Assembly (NCBI GenBank): GCA_022457155.1
Contig: JAJGOT010000059.1
Coordinates: forward strand, 957,001-1,021,000
Length of the DNA stretch: 64,000 nt
Direction: 5' to 3'
Source: Cladopsammia gracilis
Taxonomy: Eukaryota > Cnidaria > Anthozoa > Scleractinia > Dendrophylliidae
A model generated the notes under the pieces. The model was given only the letters and a program-made list of their open reading frames with translations, was not told where the DNA came from and searched no databases. The translations under genes were made by a program, and so were the position numbers. How positions within the stretch are numbered: the first letter of the stretch is position 1; each line of letters opens with the position of its first letter. Positions 56,234-64,000 of the stretch are shown one piece after another.

Positions 56234-57031
56234 CGGTGAATTGCTAAAGTTATCTTATGGAACTCAAAATATTGTTTTTCAAATAGTTAGCGCAGTTAAC
56301 ATTGAAACCATGTCTAAAGCACTGGCGACTTCCGGTTTGCCTCGGTTTACGTTTGTCAACAAAGCGTTGCCGCTGGCATATCACCGCCTCATGGCCGAGG
56401 TCTTACTTTGCTTTTCGGCTCGTAAGTTCGAGGATACTGAAGAACATGTACACCTCTGATGCTGTTCATGGTATCTTGCTTTATCCATTTTAACTACCAA
56501 ACGAACATTCAAACATGTGCGAGGCCCCAAGTCAGTAAACATCCAATGAATCTACAATACATCTTTCAGTGCGTTTTGAAGTCACGAAAAGGCGATCGAC
56601 AGCCACGCACAGCACTACAGCGGCAATCGTTCGTGATTTTGATGGCCAAGGTAATAAATAGTTTTAAAAGGAATCTCCAGTGATTTATTTTGCTTTAATT
56701 TCCACCATTTTAATTTTGAGATTCTTTATTTGGTATCTGCAGCGTTTCGCAGCGATATTGCAACCGCAACCTTAAGCATCGCTTGTATATTAAAGGTTCT
56801 CGTTCGGTGTATAGTTTAAATGTATATTAATCCTCGTCGCAGCGTTTAAGCAGCGACATGCAGCGCTGCTTTACCAATGCTTTAGCGCTGCAAAATTTTG
56901 CAGCGTTTTCGCAGTGCACGATATTTTGGGTTCGCTGCTTTAACAACTCACGAGCGCTGCTTTAGCGACGCTTAAGCGCTGTGCAGCCATAAAAGTGAAC
57001 TGCTGCAGCGCTGCAGCAGCGCTGCAGCGTT

Positions 57032-57443
57032 CGTACGGGCCATCTTCATGTACTACCACAACATCCCCTTCCTTAGGTGATCTTCCTTTCCCGGCATTTT
57101 TGTTTTCGTGACTCTCCCGTAAGGCAGTTAAATATTCCCGTTGCCACCTCTTCCAAAAATGTTGAAGCCTCTTGGTCAGGTACTTGTGCCTCCTGGTATA
57201 TGTTGCACTGCTTTCTCCAAACTCTTCTTCTGACTCTAGTATCTCTGGCAATGACTGAATCCTTCTTCCATAAATCAGATGGGATGGGGTAAGAACCTCC
57301 TCTGATGGGTTGTTGTCGTCGTAAGTTAGGGGCCTTGAAATGAGGGTACCTTCAATCTCCACAAGGACTGTCAACATCTCGTCAAGGGAAAGTCTTGCAT
57401 TTCCAATGACCTTTTTCAAGCATCGTTTTACCATTTTCACCAT
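57032..57443 (-). pseudogene. BEL/Pao integrase C-terminal part, shifted frame
   Basis: Starts in a different frame from the main pol ORF (ERMVKMVKRCLKKVIGNARL), then LTPSHLIYGRRI and HFWKRWQREYLTALRE as in BEL integrases, to DVVVVHEDGP. It is then cut by the nested element. The shift is short (apparently two bases lost in a G run near 57460). Confidence 0.85.
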
Positions 57444-57447
57444 CCTT

Positions 57448-60400
57448 TCAAAAAACCCGCCACCATGGGGCCCTCGCTACGTTAAAACGCCACTCAATAC
57501 CCTTGTCTCCTAGTTCTGCTCTTACCTCAGGTTGTCGAAAAAGTGCGCGTATATCTTTCTCCGCTCCTTTGAACGTCTTTGCATTATCAGACACGATCAA
57601 GGTGGGGGTTCCTCTTCGTGCAGTGAACTTCCTCAGACACCTGAGGAATGTAGCAGTCGAGAGATCTACCACTAAGTCCAAGTGCAGTGCCCAAGTAACA
57701 CAGCATGAGAATAAACAGACATAAACCTTTTTTAACTGCTTACCTCGCCCCTTGACATACATTGGCCCAGCAAAATCTACCCCTATCTTCGAGAAGGGAG
57801 GGGCCGGATTGACCCTAAATTCTAGTAAACTCGCAGTCGCTGGTTGAGTAAATGCTGTTCCCTCCCACTTCTTGCACGTCACGCACCGGGACAGTATCTT
57901 CTTCACAACTTGCCTCCCTTTGGGGACCCAGAATTTGGTTCGCAGTTCTGCAAGAGTACTCTTCACTCCACAGTGGAGGACTTCCTTGTGACATTTTTGA
58001 ATTTGTAGGGATGTCAGGTGATGGTCCTTGGGTAAAATAATTGGCTCCTTAGCTTCTGTGGGCAAATCAGCATACTCCAGCCGTCCCTTACATCTCATCA
58101 CACCCTTACTGTCTTCAGTAAGACCAAACTTCTTAGACAGCTGCTTGTAGTTCTCTTGACACTTTAACTCTCTTTGTGCTGCTTTAATCCAGTCTATCTC
58201 TGCTTCAGTCAGCTCTTGCAAGGATAGTGGTCCATGCTTCCCTTCTGACTTTGTTTTCTTGGCCACATTGAAGCAAAACCGTTTAAGCCACGCTGTCACT
58301 CTCAAAGCCATCCTTAGGCAACTGTACTTGTTAATTTCAATGACTTTGTCTATCCCCACATCCAGGTCAGTTTGGGCCACAAGAATGCTGGTTGTCCTCT
58401 CTTCTTCTCGACTTTCAGTGGTAGGCGACACTGATCCCTCTGAAGGCCAACTCTCCTCTGGCTCTGTTAACCAAGCAGGACCTTGCCACCACAATACATT
58501 CTGCTTTAACTCGGATGCAGACATTCCTCTTGACCCAATGTCCGCAGGGTTCTCTTGACTTGGACAGTACCTCCAATCTCCTATGTCACTCAGCTTCAAA
58601 ATTTCGTTTACGCGGTGCTTGACAAATTGTTTCCATTCGCCTCTGTTCATAATCCAGAACAAGGCCGTCTGACTGTCCAGCCATAGTTTCGAACGCTTAA
58701 CACTCTGCTGCGAGGCAAGAGCACCTTCAACATTGACCATAAGTTTCACTAGTATAAATGCCCCCATAAGCTCCAGTCTTGGAATTGACAGCTCTTTCAA
58801 CGGTGCCACTCTAGTCTTTGAAGTCAACAATCGTGCATATCTTCCTACCTGGGTTTTATAAACAAGGTACACCACTCCACAGTAGGCCTTCTTACTCGCA
58901 TCCGCGAAACCATGAAGTGAGCACTCCTCCACCTCCTCATGAGGATGGTCATAAATGCAGCGCTTTACATCAATCCTACGACAGTCAATGAGGCCTCTTA
59001 CCCAATCTTCCACTCCCTTCTTGACTCCTCCCTTTAGCTGCTCATCCCATTCACACTTTTGGCGACATATCTCTTGGAATATGACCTTGGCACTGACTCC
59101 AACTGGACTAATTAGTCCTAGGGGGTCATAGACTCCGGCTAGTAGCCTTAATGTGTTCTGCTTAGTGGCGGGCAAGCCTTCAGCACGCTGCGCAATTGCT
59201 GTCAGATCAAGACTAAGGACATCAGCTTTATAATCCCACTCACATCCCAACACCTTCTGGCCCTTGCTTCCCAACTTCATACCCATAGAAGACTTAGCAT
59301 AACTAATGTCTTCCTCTGTCACCACATCTTGTTTATTACCAATCTGAGTTTCAGTTGCCATTTTGGCCCTTACCTGAGCATCATTCGTCAGCCATTTTCT
59401 GAGTTTAAAACCTCCCTCGGCCATTCGACTCTGAGTCTTCTGGTACAACTCCATACTTTCTCGTGACGTTGCTCCACCACCAACAAAATCGTCAACGTAA
59501 AACGAATCCAACAACTTCGCTACAAAACTTGGGTCAGAAATTTCATACCTTTTGACATGATGTCGAAGTGTAGCATTTAATAAAAATGGGGATGCATTCA
59601 ATCCAAATACAACCCTACAAAACCTGTAGACAACAACTTGGGACAAATCAGGGGGTTTCTCTACCCACAAGAAGCGCAGGCAATCTCTATCCTCTGGGTC
59701 AACTTCCACATTCAAAAAGGCCTTTTCGATATCTCCCACCAGGACCACTCTATTTTCCCTGAATCGAAGTAAAATGTTGTAAAGCAAGGGGGTCAAAGGG
59801 GGTCCAACGTGCAAACAATCATTCAAACATGCAACACCCTTGCTTCCTTTCGAGGAAGCATCATATACCACTCTTACCTTGGTAGTAGCTGACTCTTGGC
59901 GAACAACTGCTTGGTGTGGTAAGTAATGAATCCTGGGGGCCTTTTCCAACTCTACTACCTTTTCTATCACTCCCACTCTTAACTGTTCTCCTATGATCTT
60001 CCCATACTCCTTGAGAATCTCAGGATCCTTCTCTAGTCTTCGCATCTGAGTTTTAAGACGATACAGACTGGTTTCATAATTACTGGGAAGTTCTGGTTGT
60101 CCCTCCTTCCAAGGTAAGCGAACAGAGTATCTGGTCCCATTGAATGAGATGCTATTTTCAAATGACTCATGAACCTGTTCAGTAATCTCTCTAATACCCA
60201 GTGTCTCCAGATCCCACAATCTTCGAACATCTAGACTTTCTTGCTCTTCAACAGAGCTTGCAATGAAATTTTCCTGCGTGAAGTGTACATCACTGCATGC
60301 GTCTTTGCCCTTCGTGGGTCCTGACAAGACCCACCCCAATTCAGTTTCTACAGCAACGGGCTCGTCAAAGTTGCCCCTTATTGAGCACCCTTTCTGAAAT

Positions 60401-60492
60401 TGCCACAAGAAGTCTGCCCCGATCAACACATCTATAACCATCTCATCCTCTCCCTTACTCACAACAGAGAACCACAGCCCTTTTAAGTGGGG
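57448..60492 (-). CDS. BEL/Pao Pol: reverse transcriptase, RNase H, integrase (part)
   Basis: Continues the Gag-protease frame directly after one stop codon. Counting from 60462: reverse transcriptase with VVYDAS (about 198-203) and catalytic YVDD (322-325); RNase H with FADAS (519-523), ELMGA (564-568) and WLDSQ (594-598); integrase zinc region with a His pair near 824-830 and CVTC (860-863); catalytic Asp in VDFAGP (896) and VSDN (959). The frame ends at WWRVF through a frameshift just before the segment with the third catalytic residue (Glu). Confidence 0.93.
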   Translation of the reverse strand, partial: PHLKGLWFSVVSKGEDEMVIDVLIGADFLWQFQKGCSIRGNFDEPVAVETELGWVLSGPTKGKDACSDVHFTQENFIASSVEEQESLDVRRLWDLETLGIREITEQVHESFENSISFNGTRYSVRLPWKEGQPELPSNYETSLYRLKTQMRRLEKDPEILKEYGKIIGEQLRVGVIEKVVELEKAPRIHYLPHQAVVRQESATTKVRVVYDASSKGSKGVACLNDCLHVGPPLTPLLYNILLRFRENRVVLVGDIEKAFLNVEVDPEDRDCLRFLWVEKPPDLSQVVVYRFCRVVFGLNASPFLLNATLRHHVKRYEISDPSFVAKLLDSFYVDDFVGGGATSRESMELYQKTQSRMAEGGFKLRKWLTNDAQVRAKMATETQIGNKQDVVTEEDISYAKSSMGMKLGSKGQKVLGCEWDYKADVLSLDLTAIAQRAEGLPATKQNTLRLLAGVYDPLGLISPVGVSAKVIFQEICRQKCEWDEQLKGGVKKGVEDWVRGLIDCRRIDVKRCIYDHPHEEVEECSLHGFADASKKAYCGVVYLVYKTQVGRYARLLTSKTRVAPLKELSIPRLELMGAFILVKLMVNVEGALASQQSVKRSKLWLDSQTALFWIMNRGEWKQFVKHRVNEILKLSDIGDWRYCPSQENPADIGSRGMSASELKQNVLWWQGPAWLTEPEESWPSEGSVSPTTESREEERTTSILVAQTDLDVGIDKVIEINKYSCLRMALRVTAWLKRFCFNVAKKTKSEGKHGPLSLQELTEAEIDWIKAAQRELKCQENYKQLSKKFGLTEDSKGVMRCKGRLEYADLPTEAKEPIILPKDHHLTSLQIQKCHKEVLHCGVKSTLAELRTKFWVPKGRQVVKKILSRCVTCKKWEGTAFTQPATASLLEFRVNPAPPFSKIGVDFAGPMYVKGRGKQLKKVYVCLFSCCVTWALHLDLVVDLSTATFLRCLRKFTARRGTPTLIVSDNAKTFKGAEKDIRALFRQPEVRAELGDKGIEWRFNVARAPWWRVF

Positions 60493-62160
60493 TTAATCAG
60501 ATTTTACTAATTCTACATGGGTATTTGGTATACTAGAAATTTCGGGAACTATGTATGCCTCCATGTTAATGAACCTCTCCCCCCCCCCCCCCTCCCCCCC
60601 CCCCCCCCCTATAGGACTCACCTTGACTTGGACAACATCCCTTTGTTTCATATCCCTTGAGCGTTGCCCAAATGTACTTATTGCAAGCCAGTCTTGCCTG
60701 GTAACAGGAAGCCGCGCAAGCCTAGCAACTCTGGCTGTGACAAAGGAACGATGGCTGCCGGCATCAAATAAAACTCTGACCCTCTGTGGTTGACCCTCCC
60801 CGGTGATGACTGCACGGGCAGTCTGTAGGGCTACACGATCTCCCGCACCCACGTGAAAACTACTGGGACTAGTAGTGGTAGGGTTACCCTCTGGTCCAAC
60901 TTCAAATTCACTGACTGTTGGCTTATCCTGCTTATCACAAATTGAAATGTGGTGGGACTTCCCACACTTGTTACATAATTCAATCGACTTACAATCACGG
61001 GCTCTGTGCCCCTTTAGTATACATTTGAAACATCTACCGTACTTAACTAAAATGTTCTTACGTTCATTCACATCGCTCACTTTCTTACAGTTCACTGATG
61101 CGTGTCTTACAAGGCAAAACGCACAGTTCTCCACTTCCTGCTTTGTGTGAAATGTGTTGCCGTCCTTCCTGTTCTGCGCATTTCCACCCGCCGACACTGC
61201 GTAATAATGGTCTTCCCTCAGTTCTAACTCCTTTAGAAACGCGCTCAACAACTCCTCCATTGACCAGTTCAGAAAGTCGGCTCCCCTTGTGATAGTCAGG
61301 CGAAATGCTTCGGGCAACTTTTGTAAAACGGCGGGAACTACCACTGCTGCAAAGGTAGTTTCGTCCACTCCGAGAGCCTTGAGACCTCTATAATGAGCTC
61401 CACAACCGTCGTAGAGTTTCCTCAAAGGAGTTGTATCTTTATCGCTGAACACCGGCGCTAAATTTAGCAAGTCATTCACATGAGCACGCTGTATGGCAGT
61501 TTCTTTTCCATACTTTTTCTTCAAAACATCAACAGCGGCCGCATAATTCACTGCTGTCAAGGAGAATCCCGCGATGGTCGATCTGGCCGGTTCAGTGACT
61601 AAACTTCGCAAGTAGGAGAATTTGTCGACGGCTGTGAGGCTTTCGTTTTGGTCGATGGCGCTTTCGAAAGCGTCCCAAAATTCTTGCCATTCTTGGATCT
61701 TCCCGTGAAATTTCCTTACTTCAAGCTTGGGGAGTCTTGCTTTCGTCTTGCTTTGCTGAGGGATTCCTGACGCCATGTTTAAATTATGAACTTGAGCGGC
61801 CGGTGACGATACACTTTGCTGAAACATCGGCGGTGGCGGATCAAATTTACTCATCATTTCTTCCATTCTCATTACGATATCGTTCAGTTCTGCTCTCACT
61901 CCATCACTGTTCTCAATTTCCTTCTCGATACGCTCTTCGACTCCCTCGGTCGTCCCACTTGCAATCAGGTCAATTATTTGGTCATCCAATGTTTTGAGCG
62001 ACTCTATCTTCAGTCGCATCGACTGAATTGATTCTTTCAACCAGAATTTATCCACTGGATTATCTTCATCGCTCAGCCTGTCTTTCAAACGATTAAGAAG
62101 TTTAGTGGCAGATCCTCTATGAGCCGCTCTGATTTTAACTTTCTTCGCTACTTCTGACAT
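60493..62160 (-). CDS. BEL/Pao Gag-protease, 555 aa
   Basis: Structural and protease part of the polyprotein. Residues 1-110 are helical and charged. A capsid-like (DUF1759-type) region spans about 140-320 (LPKLEVRKFHGKIQEWQEFW). Zinc-knuckle motifs follow at about 346-408 (CFKCILKGHRARDC, CNKCGKSHHISIC). The retroviral-type aspartic protease has LFDAGSHRSFV at about 464-474, with Ala where Ser or Thr is usual. A glycine run near 518-527 comes from a long C tract. The stop at 60493-60495 is in frame with pol. Confidence 0.92.
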   Translation of the reverse strand: MSEVAKKVKIRAAHRGSATKLLNRLKDRLSDEDNPVDKFWLKESIQSMRLKIESLKTLDDQIIDLIASGTTEGVEERIEKEIENSDGVRAELNDIVMRMEEMMSKFDPPPPMFQQSVSSPAAQVHNLNMASGIPQQSKTKARLPKLEVRKFHGKIQEWQEFWDAFESAIDQNESLTAVDKFSYLRSLVTEPARSTIAGFSLTAVNYAAAVDVLKKKYGKETAIQRAHVNDLLNLAPVFSDKDTTPLRKLYDGCGAHYRGLKALGVDETTFAAVVVPAVLQKLPEAFRLTITRGADFLNWSMEELLSAFLKELELREDHYYAVSAGGNAQNRKDGNTFHTKQEVENCAFCLVRHASVNCKKVSDVNERKNILVKYGRCFKCILKGHRARDCKSIELCNKCGKSHHISICDKQDKPTVSEFEVGPEGNPTTTSPSSFHVGAGDRVALQTARAVITGEGQPQRVRVLFDAGSHRSFVTARVARLARLPVTRQDWLAISTFGQRSRDMKQRDVVQVKVSPIGGGGGEGGGGERFINMEAYIVPEISSIPNTHVELVKSD

Positions 62161-62211
62161 ATTTTCAGTCCGCGCACGTGGTCAATCTTGTCGACGTCTT
62201 CAAGCTCGATT

Positions 62212-62229
62212 ATCCGGCTCGAAGGACCA
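62212..62229 (-). other. Primer-binding site
   Basis: The minus strand reads TGGTCCTTCGAGCCGGAT three bases inside the 5' LTR. It starts with TGG, complementary to a tRNA CCA end, as for BEL/Pao elements. Confidence 0.75.
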
Positions 62230-62232
62230 CTA

Positions 62233-62497
62233 TGTTAGAAATCCACACATCAAAGGACTTCACAATCTTTATTTTCGTCTATCAGAGGACTGTATAGCTT
62301 CACAATCTCGCTACAATCGGCTTAAACTTTCGAGGTAACAATCTTTTCAAAACACTCGCGCTTTCTCTCCCGTTCATTTACAACATCTGAACATTCTCTC
62401 TTCGAGCACATGATTCACTTGTCAATCAACTTGAAGCTACGCACGTGACCAGACACGTAACTCTACTTGTGTGTAACGCAACTACGGATTTCGGACA
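62233..62497 (-). repeat. 5' LTR of the BEL/Pao element
   Basis: 265 bp and apparently identical to 49100-49364, which argues for recent insertion. GAATG follows directly. Confidence 0.95.
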
Positions 62498-62502
62498 GAA
62501 TG

Positions 62503-63164
62503 ATCCAAGGGAAATGAGTCAGTGTTCAAGTTAGCAGGGTGTTTGAGTTATCTCACTGTGTGGTTCTACACTGTACTGTATTATTTATTGTATCAATAGA
62601 AAATTAATATAGAAAAAAAGATATGTACATGTACTTTTTCTCAAGTTTTACAGTGTACAGGGTAGTTACATTGTACCTAACCATTCCTCATCAAAGTCAG
62701 TCCTGTTTTGCTTCGTGATATTGCCATAATTTTTTTATGGTTTAAAAGTGCCAGGTCCAAGTGCCAAATTGTTGAGGTGTAGTGGTTAGCATGTTGGACT
62801 TACATGTATTGATGGTCGGTGGCTTGAAGCTTGTCATTGTCATCATGTTGTTTTCTTTGACAAGAAACTTTGCTTTCTATACTCTGTTATGGGGGGAAAG
62901 CACATACTGTACATGACTTACATGTACATGAACACTGACTGTACCAGATGTACATGGTTGTTGTCCTTTACAGTGTAGTCATTTATTAATTTTAATTCAT
63001 GAATACAATGTACGTAAAGCGTTGACCGAGGACAGATATCCAAATTATTTATTTTATTTCATATTTTATTTATATTATATTATTTCATGATTCACACATT
63101 TTCTTTTGTTATTCAAGAACCTTTATTTAACTTACAACCCAGGTGATTAGTACACTACAGTGTA
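62503..63164. other. Right flank of BEL element, no gene seen
   Basis: AT-rich with several TGTACATG motifs. No coding support. Confidence 0.4.
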
Positions 63165-63360
63165 ATTGAAAGTCCGGGGAGGGCTTGATATAGTAGCAGG
63201 GAAGAGCAGGGCTAATGATTGAAATTATGATTAAATCATATATACAGATCCCTGAAACGAGGGATTTATCTGTATAAATCCCTCATTAATAGTCATAATT
63301 TCAATTCATTGGCCCCGCTCTTATCTGCTACTTTATCACTGCCCTCCCACGACTTTCAAT
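63165..63360. mobile_element. Palindromic MITE, 196 bp
   Basis: ATTGAAAGTC and GGGGAGGGC at the left mirrored by GCCCTCCCACGACTTTCAAT. Inner AATTATGA and GGGATTTAT repeats. Confidence 0.85.
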
Positions 63361-64000
63361 TTTAAATCCACTTCATTACGCTATTATAAGTGAGCCTACT
63401 TCACACTTAACCCATTACCAACCTCGTTCCCAGGGTCTCTCTTCTTCCCGCCCCCTGGAGCGAGAGAGAGAGAGACCCTGGTTGGGTCTGGTCACGTGTC
63501 TCCCAGAATCTGTGAGATTCCAATTAAAGGACACGGGGGAGGGGCGGCAAAGTGTGAAATTTGTCTGCTCTAGCTGGGCATTGCGAAACAAATGCAAAAG
63601 CGTTCGGCGGCTCGCGACAAATGTGAAGCGGCGTCCGCAGACTTCGAAAACATATCCACATGGTCTGGTTCTGAAAGTGTAAGTTGCTTTAGGATCAGAG
63701 CAATTGTCACGGCGCTTGAAGATTTACCGCAGTAAAGCTAATTTTGAACTTGCTGCGGAATACAATCCAATTTTATTACTTGACGCCGCTAAGCTCGCGC
63801 TCTTGATTTATGGCATTGTTCCGGACTGGGATGAATTATCGCTACATACTGCTTAACAGGCGATCTTCAAGCTTCATTCGAAAGGCCCATTAAAGTGCTG
63901 CCGTCTGTTCTCGGGCGATGGCAAAGCAAGAACTGAGAAGCGGCCGCCACGGAACCAATGTTTGCCACGCTGATCAACAGTACACTTTTATAACAGGAAA
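63361..64000. other. Window end, no supported gene
   Basis: Contains a GGGTCTCTC / GAGAGAGACCC hairpin (63429-63480). A 66-codon plus ORF (63482-63682) ends at a GTAAGT-like site but has no motif support. Confidence 0.35.

Larger units (their letters stand above)
49716..57031. mobile_element. Nested DNA element with GCAGCGCTGC subterminal repeats, 7.3 kb
   Basis: Inserted in BEL pol between CGTACG at 49710-49715 and 57032-57037 (6 bp duplication). About 200 bp at each end is full of AGCGCTGC/GCAGCGCT palindromes; AGCGCTGCTTTAGCGAC occurs at both ends. No transposase recognised. The interior includes a tandem duplication, a CACTA element and several short ORFs. Superfamily unassigned. Confidence 0.75.
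49100..62497 (-). mobile_element. BEL/Pao LTR retrotransposon, 13.4 kb with nested insertion
   Basis: Two 265 bp LTRs (49100-49364 and 62233-62497) that begin TG and end CA, flanked by GAATG at 49095-49099 and 62498-62502. Coding is on the minus strand: gag-protease, reverse transcriptase, RNase H, integrase. A primer-binding site lies next to the right LTR and a polypurine tract next to the left. The core without the nested element is about 6.1 kb, a normal BEL size. pol is split at 49716-57031. Confidence 0.95.

Noticed and set aside
57077..62031. Plus-strand ORFs between 57.0 and 62.0 kb
   Set aside because: They are antisense shadows of the BEL gag-pol frame on the minus strand.

Overview
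The window looks like eukaryotic, AT-rich, intron- and transposon-rich invertebrate DNA, most likely from an anthozoan cnidarian such as a coral or sea anemone. That rests on the mix of elements: an animal-type BEL/Pao retrotransposon, non-LTR elements, a GIY-YIG (Penelope-type) fragment, PIF/Harbinger and hAT remnants, a CACTA element, and many short hairpin MITEs of the sort common in cnidarian genomes. No bacterial gene structure is present. The species cannot be fixed from sequence alone. No rRNA or tRNA gene was recognised.

Layout. (1) 1-6606: a 3.0-3.3 kb tandem duplication, two full copies plus the start of a third, each with a 54-55 bp CACGTG-bearing minisatellite. Copy 1 carries two later insertions, and copy 2 preserves their empty sites. 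(2) 6810-10232: two exons that join in frame to give a signal peptide and the start of a secreted protein. (3) 10.4-19.7 kb: intron or intergenic DNA with a Harbinger transposase fragment, a twin-primed L1-type LINE, another LINE tail, MITEs and a 17 bp minisatellite. (4) 19.8-41.1 kb: a series of at least 18 short plus-strand blocks, each a pyrimidine tract, a conserved stretch of about 20-25 nt, YAG, almost always three variable bases, then GTAAGT or similar. They are multiplied by segmental and tandem duplication and separated by ordinary MITEs. They look like an array of 3-nt symmetric microexons (or recursive-splice-like sites) downstream of the signal-peptide exons, recalling schistosome micro-exon genes. 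This is the most unusual signal in the window and it is unproven. (5) 42.1-49.1 kb: a Penelope-type GIY-YIG fragment split by a Harbinger MITE, a 317 bp inverted pair with hammerhead-like hairpins, and several MITEs.

(6) 49100-62497: one BEL/Pao retrotransposon on the minus strand with 265 bp LTRs that look identical and a GAATG target duplication on both sides. It is 13.4 kb because its pol is split by a 7.3 kb element with GCAGCGCTGC-rich ends (49716-57031). That element holds a roughly 590 bp tandem duplication, one copy of which was entered by a 3.17 kb CACTA element (52129-55302). The uninterrupted duplicate preserves the exact empty site. pol is also broken by two stop codons and a frameshift. 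(7) 62.5-64.0 kb: flanking DNA with one more palindromic MITE.

Apart from the two signal-peptide exons, nearly all recognisable coding sequence belongs to mobile elements and most of it is broken. Coordinates of MITE ends are by eye and may be off by a few bases.
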